A DNA stretch of 64,000 nucleotides from Desulfuromonadales bacterium (GCA_013377095.1 JACAAY010000008.1:1-64000), one strand, 5' to 3'. Positions 34,951 through 45,472 are shown, counted from the stretch's first letter. The notes: generated by a model not told the origin, from the letters alone. Translations and numbers: made by a program.

Positions 34951-36249
34951 ATGACCCAGCTTGAATACGCCCGCAGGGGTGTGATTACCGAAAAGATGAA
35001 GAACGCGGCCCTGGCCGAAGGCGTATCACCTGAATTCATGCGCGATGGCTTGGCGGCCGGCAACATTGTCATCTGCCACAACATCAAACATCTCAACGGC
35101 ATACCACTGGCTGTGGGCGCCGGACTGCGCACCAAAATCAATGCCAATATCGGCTCCTCGTCCGATGACACCGACATGCAGAAAGAGCTGGAAAAGGCGC
35201 GGGTGGCCGTGAAATACGGGGCCGACGCCATCATGGACCTCTCTACCGGAGGACCGGTGGATGAAATCAGGCGTGCGGTCATCGCCGAAACAACAGCCTG
35301 CATCGGTAGCGTACCGCTCTACCAGGCCGCCCTGGATGCGGTTCGTGTCAAGAAAAAGGCCATCGTTGACATGACCGTGGACGATATCTTTGCCGGCATT
35401 ATCAAACATGCCGAAGATGGCGTTGATTTTATCACCGTGCATTGCGGCGTGACCCGCTCCACCGTTGAGCGGATGCAGAACGAGGGTCGCATCATGGATG
35501 TGGTTTCCCGCGGCGGCGCCTTCACCATCGAATGGATGCGTTACAACAACCAGGAAAACCCGCTCTTTGAACATTTCGACAAGCTGCTGGAGATCACCAA
35601 AGAGTACGACATGACCCTCTCCCTGGGGGATGGTTTTCGTCCCGGCTGCCTGGCCGACGCCACCGACCGGGCCCAGATCCACGAGCTGATCATCCTGGGG
35701 GAGCTAACCCAGCGCGCCCAGGCCGCCGGCGTGCAGGTCATGATCGAAGGGCCGGGACATGTGCCGCTGCAGCAGATCCAGGCCAACATCCTGCTGCAGA
35801 AACGTCTCTGCCACGGCGCACCGTTCTATGTGCTGGGACCGCTGGTCACCGATATCGCTCCCGGCTATGACCACATTACCTGCGCCATCGGTGGCGCCAT
35901 TGCCGCCGCAGCCGGAGCGGATTTCCTCTGCTATGTAACTCCCAGCGAGCATCTGCGGCTGCCCGACGTACAGGATGTGCGCGATGGTGTGATCGCCTCG
36001 CGTATTGCAGCCCACGCCGGAGACATTGCCAAGGGTGTCAAGGGAGCCATGGACAAGGATATCCAGATGGCCAAATGCAGAAAAAAACTGGATTGGGAAG
36101 GGCAGTATGCCCTCTCCCTCGATCCTGAGCGGGCCCGGACCCTGCGGGAAAGCTCCCCGGTTTCCGATCATGGCGCCTGCACCATGTGCGGGGAATTCTG
36201 CGCCTACAAGGTCATGGACGATGCCATGTCCCGCCAGAAACCGGAGTAG
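34951..36249 (+). CDS. thiC: phosphomethylpyrimidine synthase
   Basis: This 432-residue radical SAM enzyme converts the purine intermediate AIR to HMP-P. It is the shorter ThiC form lacking the N-terminal extension of E. coli ThiC. Motifs are GAGLRTKINANIGSSSDD, ADAIMDLSTGGPVDEIRR, VDFITVHCGVT, SLGDGFRPGCLADATDRAQI, VMIEGPGHVPLQQI, and the C-terminal cluster motif CTMCGEFC, which reads Cx2Cx3C rather than the Cx2Cx4C usual in longer forms. CGGAGC precedes the ATG at 34951. It is cotranscribed with thiED and ends at an intrinsic terminator. Confidence 0.97.
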   Translation: MTQLEYARRGVITEKMKNAALAEGVSPEFMRDGLAAGNIVICHNIKHLNGIPLAVGAGLRTKINANIGSSSDDTDMQKELEKARVAVKYGADAIMDLSTGGPVDEIRRAVIAETTACIGSVPLYQAALDAVRVKKKAIVDMTVDDIFAGIIKHAEDGVDFITVHCGVTRSTVERMQNEGRIMDVVSRGGAFTIEWMRYNNQENPLFEHFDKLLEITKEYDMTLSLGDGFRPGCLADATDRAQIHELIILGELTQRAQAAGVQVMIEGPGHVPLQQIQANILLQKRLCHGAPFYVLGPLVTDIAPGYDHITCAIGGAIAAAAGADFLCYVTPSEHLRLPDVQDVRDGVIASRIAAHAGDIAKGVKGAMDKDIQMAKCRKKLDWEGQYALSLDPERARTLRESSPVSDHGACTMCGEFCAYKVMDDAMSRQKPE

Positions 36250-36280
36250 CCTTCGAAACGTTTTCCGTCCAAAGACAAAA

Positions 36281-36315
36281 AAGGGATGCCTTGTAACAAG
36301 GCATCCCTTTTTTTA
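36281..36315 (+). terminator. Rho-independent terminator after thiC
   Basis: GGGATGCCTTG and CAAGGCATCCC form a perfect stem with a TAA loop, followed by TTTTTTT, 30 bases after the thiC stop. Confidence 0.95.
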
Positions 36316-36502
36316 ACTCTCCCCATCCTGCCGTCAACTTAAAGGACCTCCGGCGAGTTCCTTAACAGGTGGGCGACCATGTACTGCTTCAGGCAATTCC
36401 CGCGCAATGGGGCAGCTCACCACAGTAGAAAAGGTCTCCCGTTCTTTATTTATTCCGCCCGGGCACAACAGCCGACAAACAGGACAGAGAGAGCAAATAA
36501 TA

Positions 36503-36522
36503 CGGTGTTATTATTACACCGC
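36503..36522 (-). terminator. possible terminator after aroF
   Basis: On the minus strand CGGTGT and ACACCG pair around AATAATA, followed by TATTATTT. It lies about 36 bases beyond the aroF stop. The T-run is interrupted, so efficiency is uncertain. Confidence 0.4.
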
Positions 36523-36557
36523 TCTTGAACTATTTACAAGCGATTTAATGGAGGCGC

Positions 36558-37571
36558 TCAGGCAAACCCCAGAAAGGTCGACAAACGTCGCACGTCGTCC
36601 ATCAACTGCTCAAATCCTTGAAATGTGAGCGATTGCGGACCGTCTGACAGCGCTTTTTCCGGCTCGGGATGCACCTCGACCAGCACGCCATGGGCGCCAG
36701 CCACCAGGGCGGCCAGGGTCATGGGGGGCACCAAACTGCGTTTGCCGGTGGCGTGGGAGGGGTCGATCATGATCGGCAGATGTGACAGTTCCTTGATTAG
36801 CGGTGCCACGGCCAAATCAAGGGTATTCCTGGTGGCGGTTTCATAGGTACGAATTCCCCGTTCACAGAGGATGACCTGCTCGTTACCCTCGGCCAGGATA
36901 TACTCGGCCGCAGCCAGAAACTCCTCAACGGTGGCGCTCATACCACGTTTGAGCAACACCGGTTTGCGGATCCTGCCCAATTCGCGCAACAGATCGAAGT
37001 TCTGCATGTTGCGGGCTCCGACCTGCAGCAGATCGGCATACTCGGCCACCAGCCCCACATTGTCCGGACTCATGACCTCGGTCACGATCGGCAGACCGCT
37101 CTCCCTGCTTGCCAGGGCCAGCAACTTCAGACCTTCTTCACGCAATCCCTGAAAGGTATGCGGGCCGGTGCGCGGCTTGAATGCACCGCCGCGCAACATG
37201 TCTGCCCCGGCCTTTTTCACAAACAGGGCCGTCTTGACGATCTGCTCTTCACTCTCAACAGCGCAGGGACCGGCCACAATCACGGGCCGGCACCCCTGGC
37301 CGACGCGGATTCCTGCCACATCCACAACCGTATCCTCGGGGTGGAAATCACGGGACACCAGTTTGTAGGGCTTGGAGACATGGATCACCCGCTGCACACC
37401 GGGCAGTTCCAGAATCTTGGTATCATCCACATAGCCGTGATTTCCCAACACGCCGATGGCGGTGCGTTCACTGCCCGGAATGGGAGCAGCTGTAAAACCC
37501 ATCTCTTCAACCGCCCGATTGACGGCATCGATATCCTTCTGGTTTGCATTATGATTCATGACAATCAACAT
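36558..37571 (-). CDS. aroF: 3-deoxy-7-phosphoheptulonate synthase (DAHP synthase, AroF/AroG-beta type)
   Basis: This 337-residue enzyme condenses PEP and erythrose 4-phosphate in the first step of aromatic synthesis. It has an N-terminal ferredoxin-like regulatory domain (MLIVMNHNANQKDIDAVNRA through GVQRVIHVSKPYK) as in the Thermotoga-type enzymes, then the TIM barrel with VIVAGPCAVESEEQI, FKPRTGPHTFQGL, QVGARNMQNF, KPVLLKRGM and PIMIDPSHATGKRSLVPPM. It is downstream of tkt and the Crp/Fnr gene; transketolase supplies its erythrose 4-phosphate substrate, so the cluster makes metabolic sense. Confidence 0.96.
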   Translation of the reverse strand: MLIVMNHNANQKDIDAVNRAVEEMGFTAAPIPGSERTAIGVLGNHGYVDDTKILELPGVQRVIHVSKPYKLVSRDFHPEDTVVDVAGIRVGQGCRPVIVAGPCAVESEEQIVKTALFVKKAGADMLRGGAFKPRTGPHTFQGLREEGLKLLALASRESGLPIVTEVMSPDNVGLVAEYADLLQVGARNMQNFDLLRELGRIRKPVLLKRGMSATVEEFLAAAEYILAEGNEQVILCERGIRTYETATRNTLDLAVAPLIKELSHLPIMIDPSHATGKRSLVPPMTLAALVAGAHGVLVEVHPEPEKALSDGPQSLTFQGFEQLMDDVRRLSTFLGFA

Positions 37572-37622
37572 GTAGAACGCTCCTTGAACCGGAAACCATG
37601 GGGCGGCTAGGCACAGCAGCCC

Positions 37623-38312
37623 CTACTCGTGTCGCTCGCACAACTTTTGCAGTTTTTCCATCTGCAGGATCACCACCCGGCTTCCCTGCACCTCAATAAT
37701 GCCTTCATCCTTGAGTTTACGCAGGGTTCGGGAGATTGTTTCGCTGGCGGTACCGAGTCGCGAAGCCAGCTCTCCCTTTTTTATTCCCAGATCAATATAG
37801 GTAATGCCACCATAACTGGCTGACTTTTCATCAACCCGCCGCACGAGGAACGACGCCAGACGGGAGGTGACATCGGCAAAGGACAGTTCTTCAATCTGCC
37901 GGGCAAACTGACGGAGCATTAGCGAAAGAGAGACCACCAGGTTCAGGGTGAAGCTCGGATTTCGGCTCATCAGCTCCATGAATCCCTCACGGGGGAGGTA
38001 GAGCGCTTCGCCCGGCTCCATGGCGCGAGCCTCGGCCGGGTATTTGCCATCCCCGAAAAAAGCAGCTTCGGCAAAGGTTTCGCGGGGTTTGACGAAATGG
38101 AGTACCTTTTCCCGGCCATCGTGGGACATGCGGCAGAGCTTGATGCTGCCCGACACCAGCAGGTAGAAGCCGTTGGCCACGTCCCCTTCACTGAACAGAG
38201 ATTCCCCCTTGCTGAATTTGCGTCGCACCGTAATGGTGGCCAGTTCAGCCAGGTCACCATCCGAGAGCCCCGAGAAGAGCAGGGGTTGTTTTAGCAGCTC
38301 GATCAGTTCCAT
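37623..38312 (-). CDS. Crp/Fnr family transcriptional regulator
   Basis: This 229-residue protein has a cyclic-nucleotide-binding-type effector domain (residues 12-125: LFSGLSDGDLAELATITVRR, GFYLLVSGSIKLCRMS, HFVKPRETFAEAAFFGDGKY), a dimerisation helix and a C-terminal winged helix-turn-helix (GELASRLGTASETISRTLRKL). It lacks an N-terminal cysteine cluster, so it is not an oxygen-sensing FNR. Its ligand is unknown. It lies 11 bases after tkt and 51 bases before aroF, implying joint transcription. Confidence 0.94.
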   Translation of the reverse strand: MELIELLKQPLLFSGLSDGDLAELATITVRRKFSKGESLFSEGDVANGFYLLVSGSIKLCRMSHDGREKVLHFVKPRETFAEAAFFGDGKYPAEARAMEPGEALYLPREGFMELMSRNPSFTLNLVVSLSLMLRQFARQIEELSFADVTSRLASFLVRRVDEKSASYGGITYIDLGIKKGELASRLGTASETISRTLRKLKDEGIIEVQGSRVVILQMEKLQKLCERHE

Positions 38313-38323
38313 GGTCCAGCCCT

Positions 38324-40330
38324 CTATTTTCCCAGGAAAGCGGCGATTTTATCAGCCACCTGGGGGGAGGTGAGGCCGAACTGCTGCGCCAGAACATCAC
38401 CGGGGGCAGAAGCTCCGAAATGCTCGATACCGATGAAGAGGCCGTCACAACCGAGCAGCCGTCCCCAGGATTCGCCGCGGCCGGCCTCAACAGCCACGCG
38501 GGGAATACCGGCAGGGAGCAGGCCGTCGCGATAGGACTGGGGCTGCGCCATGAACTGTTCCAGACAGGGGACCGAGACAACGCGGACCGTGACGCCCCGC
38601 CCGGCAAGCAGCGCAGCTGCTTCCTGTGCCACGTGCACTTCCGAACCGCTGGCCATGACAACCACCTCGGGTGTGCCTGCAGGGGCAGAAACAAGGTAGC
38701 CCCCCTTGAGCACATCACCGTTACTGCATTCGCTGCCACGGGCAATGACCGGCAGGTTCTGGCGCGACAGGATCAGAGCGGTGGGGCCATTGGTATGGCG
38801 CAGGGCCGCATCCCAGGCCAGTGCTGTTTCCAGACCATCGGCCGGTCGAATAACCTGCAAACCGGGAATCATGCGCAGCGAGGCTACGTGTTCTATGGGC
38901 TGGTGGGTCGGACCATCCTCACCCACGAAGAAGGAGTCGTGGGTAAACACGTAGACAACCTGCAGGTTCATCAGCGCCGACAGACGTACGGCAGGACGAC
39001 AGTAATCGGAGAACACCAGAAAGGTGGCGCCGTAGGGGATGAAACAACCGTAGAGCGCCATGCCGTTCATGACTGCGCCCATGGCATGTTCACGAATACC
39101 GAAGTGAAGGTTGCGACCGATAAAGCTACCGGTATTGACCGACGCAGCGCCCTTGATGTCGCTGTTATTGGATGGCGCCAGGTCGGCGGAACCACCGGCC
39201 AGGGATGGCATAAGAGCAGCAGCCTTTTGCAGAACAGCGCCGGACAGGGAACGGGTGGCGCCGGCCTTTCCCGCCACGGCACTGATCAGCTCATCGGTCA
39301 GGTTGGAGGGGAGCGGCTTTGTCCACATATCGTCCCACAATGCGGACTTTTCCGGATTGGCGCTGCGCCACCCCGCAAAACCGCACTGCCATTCCGCGTA
39401 ACACTGCTTCAGGTAATCGAGACGATCTGCGCAGATATCACGCACCTCCTGGGGGATTTCAAAGGGTCCATACTGCCACCCCAGGTTTGCCCGTGTTGCG
39501 GCGATCTCGTCCTTGCCCAGGGGAGAACCGTGGGCTGCAGATGAATCCTGTTTGGCCGGACTGCCAAAAGCGATATGGGTGGTTGCGATGATGATCGAGG
39601 GGAGCTCGGTCTCGGCTTTGGCAGCGGCAATGGCAGTGGTGATCTGGGCATAATCGTGGCCGTCGATCTTCTGCACATGCCAGCCAGCTGCCGTAAAACG
39701 GCCAGCCACATCCTCGGACCAGGCCAGGCTGGTCTTGCCCTCGATGGTGATGCCGTTGTCGTCGTAGATACAGACCAGATTACCCAGCTTGAGGTGCCCC
39801 GCCAGGGAGGCAGCTTCATAGCTGATTCCTTCCTGCAGACAGCCATCACCGGACAGGACATAGATGGTATTGTCAATCGGCTTGAAATCGGTGGTATTAA
39901 AGCGCTCGGCAGCCATCTTTGCGGCAATGGCCATGCCGACACCATTGGCAAAGCCCTGTCCCAGCGGTCCGGTGGTAACCTCAACCCCAACGGTGTGACC
40001 GAACTCGGGATGCCCGGGAGTCTTGCTGCCCCACTGACGGAAGTGCTTCAACTCATCCAGGGAGAGATCATAGCCGAACAGGTTCAGCAGCGAATAGAGC
40101 AGCATCGAACCATGTCCGGCCGAAAGCACGAACCGGTCGCGGTTTGGCCAGCGGGGATCGTTTGGATTGAAGGTCAGAAAGTTACCCCACAGGGCAAATG
40201 CGCAGTCCGCCGCTCCCATGGGAAGGCCGGGATGACCGGAATTGGCCTGTTCAACTGCATCGACGGAGAGAAAACGGATGGCGTCGGCACAGAGCCGGGC
40301 CTGGGTTGCTGTAATTGCTGTCTGGTGCAT
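38324..40330 (-). CDS. tkt: transketolase
   Basis: This 668-residue thiamine-diphosphate enzyme moves two-carbon units in the pentose phosphate pathway. Motifs are [56 protein letters not shown], the ThDP motif [20 protein letters not shown] with [30 protein letters not shown] and [18 protein letters not shown]. The length matches E. coli TktA (663). AAGGAACAG precedes the ATG. It heads a tkt-crp/fnr-aroF run and follows thiL by 99 bases; it uses the cofactor made by the neighbouring thiamine genes. Confidence 0.98.
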   Translation of the reverse strand: MHQTAITATQARLCADAIRFLSVDAVEQANSGHPGLPMGAADCAFALWGNFLTFNPNDPRWPNRDRFVLSAGHGSMLLYSLLNLFGYDLSLDELKHFRQWGSKTPGHPEFGHTVGVEVTTGPLGQGFANGVGMAIAAKMAAERFNTTDFKPIDNTIYVLSGDGCLQEGISYEAASLAGHLKLGNLVCIYDDNGITIEGKTSLAWSEDVAGRFTAAGWHVQKIDGHDYAQITTAIAAAKAETELPSIIIATTHIAFGSPAKQDSSAAHGSPLGKDEIAATRANLGWQYGPFEIPQEVRDICADRLDYLKQCYAEWQCGFAGWRSANPEKSALWDDMWTKPLPSNLTDELISAVAGKAGATRSLSGAVLQKAAALMPSLAGGSADLAPSNNSDIKGAASVNTGSFIGRNLHFGIREHAMGAVMNGMALYGCFIPYGATFLVFSDYCRPAVRLSALMNLQVVYVFTHDSFFVGEDGPTHQPIEHVASLRMIPGLQVIRPADGLETALAWDAALRHTNGPTALILSRQNLPVIARGSECSNGDVLKGGYLVSAPAGTPEVVVMASGSEVHVAQEAAALLAGRGVTVRVVSVPCLEQFMAQPQSYRDGLLPAGIPRVAVEAGRGESWGRLLGCDGLFIGIEHFGASAPGDVLAQQFGLTSPQVADKIAAFLGK

Positions 40331-40429
40331 TGCTGTTCCTTTTAGTAAGTTAGAAGTCGTTTTCTGCGCGTTTTCTGGCAGAAATGACTTCGTTAACGCA
40401 CATATTCTCTATGTATCAGGGTTAAATCT

Positions 40430-41431
40430 TCATGCAAAATGGGTAAAACCGGATTTTTGCGGTATATAACAGCTGCCGTCGGGCAACAAAACCCTCACCT
40501 CCGGACAACTTGTTACTATACCAACAGGCAGAGCCTCAACGCCACATTTTTTCATGGCAGCATATATTTTTTCACGGTTTTCAGGTGGAGCGGTAAAGGC
40601 CAGCTCATAGTCCTCACCGCCCGAGAGAACCAGGTGGTGAGGGAAAGCGGGGTGCCGGGCTGCGTATCTACGAAAGCCAACGGAAGTTGGCATCTGCTCC
40701 AGATACAGCTCACCACCGACCCCCGACTGTTCGGCAATATGCCCGAAGTCCGCCAGAAGGCCGTCGCTGATATCGATCATGGCGCTGACCAGACCGGACT
40801 CGGCCAGGGCGAACCCGGCTGCGGTACGCGGCGTCGGATCGTGCAGCCGTGCACTCAGTGATGGATCGTCAGGGGCGTCGTTCCGCTCCAGCAGCTCCAA
40901 CACCAGTGCTGCGTCCCCAAGGGCACCGGTGACCCAGATCTCATGGCCCACCAGTGCGCCGCTACGGCGTACAATCAGCTCGGGGTACTGTTCCGCCATG
41001 ATGGTAACAGAGATAACCAGTCCGCCACGGGAGAAACAGGTGTCGCCACCAATCAGGGTTACGGCATGTTCCTCGGCCACGGCCAGAAACCCATCAATGA
41101 AATCGTCGAGAAAATCCAGCGGCAAACCGGCCGGAATGCCCAGGGAGAGCAGTGCCCAGCGCGGGATGGCGCCCATGGCGGCAACATCGGAGACACTGAC
41201 GGCCAGCGACTTGCGTCCCAGGAGACGAGGGGGGTGCCACGATCTGCGAAAGTGCACATCCTCCAGCAGCATATCGGTGGAGGTCAGCAACTGCATACCC
41301 GGCGAAAGGGAGGTTACGGCGGCGTCATCACCGATACCGGTGATCACTCCCGCGCCGGCGCCAACATGGGCGGAAATGCGGTCAATCAGGCCAAATTCGC
41401 CCAGACCGGAAAGACTGTTCTTACTCTTCAT
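40430..41431 (-). CDS. thiL: thiamine-monophosphate kinase
   Basis: This 333-residue enzyme makes the active cofactor thiamine diphosphate from thiamine monophosphate and ATP. It has GEFGLIDRISAHV, GIGDDAAVTS, STDMLLEDVHFRRSWHPPRL, GRKSLAVSVSDVAAMGAIPR, VTLIGGDTCFSRGGLVISVT, MIDISDGLLADFGHIAEQSG and LSGGEDYELAFTAP. It completes the thiamine route begun by ThiC and ThiED but lies outside their riboswitch operon. The ribosome binding site is weak. Confidence 0.97.
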   Translation of the reverse strand: MKSKNSLSGLGEFGLIDRISAHVGAGAGVITGIGDDAAVTSLSPGMQLLTSTDMLLEDVHFRRSWHPPRLLGRKSLAVSVSDVAAMGAIPRWALLSLGIPAGLPLDFLDDFIDGFLAVAEEHAVTLIGGDTCFSRGGLVISVTIMAEQYPELIVRRSGALVGHEIWVTGALGDAALVLELLERNDAPDDPSLSARLHDPTPRTAAGFALAESGLVSAMIDISDGLLADFGHIAEQSGVGGELYLEQMPTSVGFRRYAARHPAFPHHLVLSGGEDYELAFTAPPENREKIYAAMKKCGVEALPVGIVTSCPEVRVLLPDGSCYIPQKSGFTHFA

Positions 41432-41559
41432 GATGGCAGGTCAGCTCGCATAGAGTGGGATAATTGGGGTGGTAAGCTAATCGGTAACCGGTGGCGACAA
41501 AGAAACAGGTGGGGAGGCCACCCGGCCGCCCCACCTGAAATAACCGTACAGGGGAGGGA

Positions 41560-41931
41560 TCACTCCACTTTCTTCATTTCAGAGCCGCAGCCGCATTTGC
41601 CCGGCTTCTGGCTGATCGTGCCACATCCACAGCCTTTTCCGCCACACGCGCAGGCGTACTTGCCCTTTGTGACAAAATTAAGATCCCTGTCACCAACCCT
41701 GACAACGGCGGTATCACCTGCAACCGAGCTAACAACCCCTTTTTCCAGGGCTTTGCCGCAGGCGCATGTTCCTTCCCTGTGTGACATGGTTTTGCAGGGG
41801 CAGCCATCTCCACACCCGCAAACATAGACAACATCTCCCTTTTTAAAGAGCGGCTGGGCTTTGTCGGCAAATGCAACCACCGCCACCAGAACCATGCAGG
41901 CAACAAACAGACCGATCAGACATTTTTTCAT
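41560..41931 (-). CDS. exported cysteine-rich protein with duplicated CxCGxGCxC motif
   Basis: This 123-residue protein has a signal peptide (MKKCLIGLFVACMVLVAVVA) and two related Cys-rich units: CGCGDGCPCKTMSHREGTC with ACG, and CACGGKGCGCGTISQKPGKC with GCG, separated by a small beta segment (VVSSVAGDTAVVRVGDRDL). The pattern C-x-C-G-x-G-C-x-C then T-x-S-x4-G-x-C-x-C-G is repeated exactly in spacing, suggesting duplicated metal-binding modules. No known family is certain. The start at 41931 has AAAGGAGA; a frame extending to 42180 overlaps the thioesterase gene and is rejected. Confidence 0.8.
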   Translation of the reverse strand: MKKCLIGLFVACMVLVAVVAFADKAQPLFKKGDVVYVCGCGDGCPCKTMSHREGTCACGKALEKGVVSSVAGDTAVVRVGDRDLNFVTKGKYACACGGKGCGCGTISQKPGKCGCGSEMKKVE

Positions 41932-42037
41932 GACGACGTCTCCTTTTATGTTAGGGATGCGGCTCTCAGCGGAAAAAATAATAGCATGCCTTTCCGAAGG
42001 CGCATACGTTTTTTTAGGGGTCACGCAAGCATTCCCG

Positions 42038-42466
42038 CTAGGGGGAAAGAGTCCTGTTTGCCACTGTAAGCCTTGAAATAGACACCAGTTTTTCTGCTTC
42101 GTTCTGAATCCTGATTTCCCAGATCTGTGTTGTTTTGCCCACATGGATCGGACGGGTAATGGCGGTGACCCAGCCATCATGAACCGGACGAATATGGTTG
42201 GCGTTTATTTCAAGTCCGACAATGTTCTGCTTTTCAGGATCAACACACAGCCCCGCAGCAACACTGCCCACTGTTTCAGCCAGAGCTGCCGACGCACCAC
42301 CATGCAGGATGCCGGCCGGCTGCATGGTCCTGCGATCAACCGGCATTCGCGCCTTCAGGAAATCATCACCCAACTCCACAAACTCGATTCCCAGATATTC
42401 GGCCAGGGTATTCTTTGAACCTTCATTGAGTTGAGCCACGCTTTTTCGAGTTTTCCAGAGTGTCAT
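42038..42466 (-). CDS. PaaI-family hotdog thioesterase
   Basis: This 142-residue hotdog-fold protein has LAEYLGIEFVELGDDFLKAR, MPVDRRTMQPAGILHGGASA and ALAETVGSVAA, where the HGG and the following catalytic Glu are the signature of the PaaI/YdiI/EntH group. It hydrolyses acyl- or aroyl-CoA thioesters; a DHNA-CoA type or proofreading role is possible. It ends 106 bases before the Cys-rich protein gene and lies downstream of lon but beyond the lon terminator. Confidence 0.9.
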   Translation of the reverse strand: MTLWKTRKSVAQLNEGSKNTLAEYLGIEFVELGDDFLKARMPVDRRTMQPAGILHGGASAALAETVGSVAAGLCVDPEKQNIVGLEINANHIRPVHDGWVTAITRPIHVGKTTQIWEIRIQNEAEKLVSISRLTVANRTLSP

Positions 42467-42500
42467 AGTTCCCTGCCCCTATTCAGTACCGGCCAAAATA

Positions 42501-42541
42501 AAAGGGGGATAGGGTGCTCAGCACTGCACCATATCCCCCCT
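42501..42541 (-). terminator. Rho-independent terminator after lon
   Basis: On the minus strand GGGGGATATGGTGC pairs with GCACCCTATCCCCC around AGTGCTGA, followed by TTTTATTTT. It lies just beyond the lon stop. Confidence 0.93.
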
Positions 42542-42566
42542 CTTCTCTTCTTCTAGTGCCTCAAGC

Positions 42567-45041
42567 CTATCCCTTGGTGGCCAGGTCAGCCTTTAGCGAC
42601 GCACCGGAGACCTTCCTGGCAGACTGTTTTGGGGAGGGCGGAACCTTGGTGATAACAGGCTCCGGGGGGGGGTACTTTTCCAGGGCCAGTTTCAGTACTT
42701 CGTCAATCATCTGAACCGGAACAATTTTGACTTTTTTAAGAATCTCTGGCGGGATATCCTCCAGATCTTTTTTGTTCTGCGCCGGAATGAGAACCACTTT
42801 CATCTCGGAGCGAACCGCAGCCAGAATCTTTTCCTTCAAACCACCAATGGGCAGCACCTTACCCCTGAGGGTTATCTCGCCGGTCATGGCAACATCCTTC
42901 CTGACCGGAATGCGGGTTATGACGGAAACCAGCGCCGTGGCCATGGCAACACCGGCCGAAGGTCCATCCTTGGGGATCGCTCCAGCAGGAACATGGACAT
43001 GTATCTCATGCTCCTGGAAGAATTCCGGTTTGATATGCAGCTCAGCGGCATGGGCACGGATATAGGAATGGGCCGCCTGGGCCGACTCCTTCATGACATC
43101 ACCAAGTTGGCCTGTCAGGGTCAATCCGGCTTTGCCCTGCATCTGGGAGGCTTCGATATGCAGAATCTCGCCACCCACCGGCGTCCAGGCCAGGCCATTG
43201 ACGACACCGATTTCATTTTTATCCAGGTCTTCTTCCCTCATGTATTTGGGAGCACCCAAAAAGGTGTTCAGGTTCTTGGCAGTCACCTTGGTAATCCGCT
43301 TGTTCCCTTCAGCCACCTTGCGGGCCACCTTGCGGCAGACCGTACCGATTTCACGCTCAAGGTTTCGCAATCCTGCCTCACGGGTATACTTGGCAATGAT
43401 CTCTCTGATGGTATCGTCGTCAAAACTAATGTTTTTCTCCTTGAGACCATTCTCCTTCGTCTGGCGCGGCACCAGAAAACGGCGGGCAATCTCAAGCTTC
43501 TCTTCCTCGGTATACCCGGAAAGATTGATGACCTCCATTCGGTCGCGCAGCGCCGACGGTACCGGGTCGATCTGGTTGGCCGTGGCAATGAACATGACGT
43601 TGGAGAGATTATAGGGCTGGTTGATGTAGTGGTCGGAGAAGGAGTGGTTCTGCTCCGGGTCCAGCACCTCCAGAAGCGCCGAAGAGGGATCACCCTTGTA
43701 ATCGTAGCCAAGCTTGTCCAGCTCATCCAGCATAAAAACAGGATTATTGGTACCTGCCTGTTTCATCCCCTGGATGATGCGTCCCGGCAATGCGCCAATA
43801 TAGGTTCGGCGGTGACCGCGAATCTCGGCCTCGTCCCGCACTCCCCCCAGGGATATGCGCACGAACTTGCGGTTCATGGCACGGGCAATGGACTTGCCCA
43901 GAGATGTTTTTCCCACACCCGGGGGCCCCACGAAGCAGAGGATCGGACCTTTCATCTTTTTCTTGAGTTTACGCACCGCCAGGAACTCAAGGATACGTTC
44001 CTTGATTTTATCCAGGTAAAAATGATCGTCGTTGAGGATTTTTTCCGCCCGGAGAATGTCCAGACTGTCGCGACTGGATTTGCTCCAGGGTATCTCCACC
44101 AGCCAGTCCAGATAGGTGCGGATGATACCGGCCTCGCCGGCATCAGGATGCATGTTTTCCAGCCGTCCCAGCTGTTTAAACGCCTCCTTCTGGACGTTCT
44201 CGGGCATCTTTGCCGATTCGATGGCCTTGCGGATCTCGACCAGCTCTTCCTTGCCGTCACCATCGCCCAGTTCCGACTGAATGGCGCGCATCTGCTCGCG
44301 CAGATAGTATTCACGCTGGTTTTTGCCCATTTCCTCACGGGCGGCGCTCTGTATTTTGGCCTGAACGCTGAGCAGCTCCACCTCACGGTTGAGCAGCTCG
44401 TTAACCTTGGTCAACCGTGCGATGGGATCAACCGTTTCCAGCAGCTGCTGAGCATCGGCCACCTTCAACCCCATGTTGCTGGCGATCAGATCAGCCATGC
44501 TGCCCGGATCCTGGATATTTTCCAGGATAACAATCACTTCGGGCGAAACCTGTTTGCCCAGTTCAACCACCTTGGCCAACTGCTCCCGGACGGTACGTAT
44601 CAACGCCTCTGTCTCCAGGGTGCTATCCAGGTGGGGCGTATCGTTCAGCCGTTCGATGCGTACCGAGTAGTACGGCTTCTCAGAGACGAATTCAGTGATT
44701 CGCGCCTTGGCCAACCCCTGAACCAGTATCTTGACCCTGCCGTCGGGCAGCTTGAGCATGCGCATGATCATGGCAACCGTGCCGACATTGTAGATCTTGT
44801 CAGGAGGCGGATCTTCCTCGCTGATCTCGAACTGGGTGGCCAACAGAATCATGCGGTCTCCCGCCAGTGCGCTGTCCACCGCCTTGACCGACATCTCGCG
44901 CCCCACAAAAAGCGGAATGATCATGAACGGGTAGACCACCACGTCCCGCACCGGCAGAAGCGGTAATTCATCCGGTATCTTCAGTTCTTCCGAATCAGTT
45001 TTTTCCGTATCTTTTTCAGTTTCAGTCACCGTTTCACTCAA
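42567..45041 (-). CDS. lon: ATP-dependent protease La
   Basis: This 824-residue LonA protease has the N-terminal substrate-binding domain ([20 protein letters not shown] onward), coiled-coil middle region, AAA+ module with Walker [14 protein letters not shown] (about 375) and Walker [11 protein letters not shown], and the C-terminal protease domain with the catalytic Ser in [15 protein letters not shown] and the Lys about 43 residues later in GLKEKILAA. It degrades misfolded and regulatory proteins. The C-terminus is extended by about 30 residues rich in Pro and Ser. Its start overlaps the stop of the Hsp20 gene by 4 bases, so both heat-shock functions are coupled. Confidence 0.98.
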   Translation of the reverse strand: MSETVTETEKDTEKTDSEELKIPDELPLLPVRDVVVYPFMIIPLFVGREMSVKAVDSALAGDRMILLATQFEISEEDPPPDKIYNVGTVAMIMRMLKLPDGRVKILVQGLAKARITEFVSEKPYYSVRIERLNDTPHLDSTLETEALIRTVREQLAKVVELGKQVSPEVIVILENIQDPGSMADLIASNMGLKVADAQQLLETVDPIARLTKVNELLNREVELLSVQAKIQSAAREEMGKNQREYYLREQMRAIQSELGDGDGKEELVEIRKAIESAKMPENVQKEAFKQLGRLENMHPDAGEAGIIRTYLDWLVEIPWSKSSRDSLDILRAEKILNDDHFYLDKIKERILEFLAVRKLKKKMKGPILCFVGPPGVGKTSLGKSIARAMNRKFVRISLGGVRDEAEIRGHRRTYIGALPGRIIQGMKQAGTNNPVFMLDELDKLGYDYKGDPSSALLEVLDPEQNHSFSDHYINQPYNLSNVMFIATANQIDPVPSALRDRMEVINLSGYTEEEKLEIARRFLVPRQTKENGLKEKNISFDDDTIREIIAKYTREAGLRNLEREIGTVCRKVARKVAEGNKRITKVTAKNLNTFLGAPKYMREEDLDKNEIGVVNGLAWTPVGGEILHIEASQMQGKAGLTLTGQLGDVMKESAQAAHSYIRAHAAELHIKPEFFQEHEIHVHVPAGAIPKDGPSAGVAMATALVSVITRIPVRKDVAMTGEITLRGKVLPIGGLKEKILAAVRSEMKVVLIPAQNKKDLEDIPPEILKKVKIVPVQMIDEVLKLALEKYPPPEPVITKVPPSPKQSARKVSGASLKADLATKG

Positions 45042-45472
45042 GGTGTTATCTCCTTTATGGGTACCTGCACGCCATCACTCTTGGGGCACGTTACCCGTAG
45101 CACGCCCAACCGGTATTCGGCCGTAATGGAGCAGGGATTGCTGTCACCGGGAATCTGTACAACATAACGAAAATTGCCATAACTGCGTTCCAGACATAAA
45201 AACCGTCCCTCAGTCAACTCGCGCGGCCGGTATGCTTCCAGCACAAGCGTGATTCCACAGACCTTCAGGCTGATATCCTCCAGCCGGAATCCCGGCAAAT
45301 CGAACTCAAGCACAACCTCGTCGCCGGTCTCATACATATCCATCCGCGGTCGGTTCTCGGTTTCTTCAAACCCGTCCCGTGTCTCAAGAACATGCAGCAG
45401 GTTTCTGATTTCACCAACCTGACGGCTGAAAAACTCCAGATGGTGCGGCTTCTTGCCTGAAAAGCGAGTCAT
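45038..45472 (-). CDS. Hsp20/alpha-crystallin family small heat shock protein
   Basis: This 144-residue chaperone has an alpha-crystallin domain from about residue 42: [55 protein letters not shown] and the closing [14 protein letters not shown], where the usual G-V-L motif is present. The ATG at 45472 (MTRFSGKK) is preferred over 45544 because the latter would enter the promoter region. It overlaps lon by 4 bases and would be cotranscribed. A TTGACA at about 45557-45562 on the minus strand may be its -35 box. Confidence 0.92.
   Translation of the reverse strand: MTRFSGKKPHHLEFFSRQVGEIRNLLHVLETRDGFEETENRPRMDMYETGDEVVLEFDLPGFRLEDISLKVCGITLVLEAYRPRELTEGRFLCLERSYGNFRYVVQIPGDSNPCSITAEYRLGVLRVTCPKSDGVQVPIKEITP

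Noticed and set aside
41932-42180. N-terminal extension of the Cys-rich protein
   Set aside because: It overlaps the thioesterase gene, and the ATG at 41931 has a strong ribosome binding site followed by a signal peptide.
42993-44966. 657-codon open frame on the plus strand
   Set aside because: It is antisense to lon, which has all Lon motifs, a terminator and a coupled upstream gene; the antisense product has no recognisable domain.
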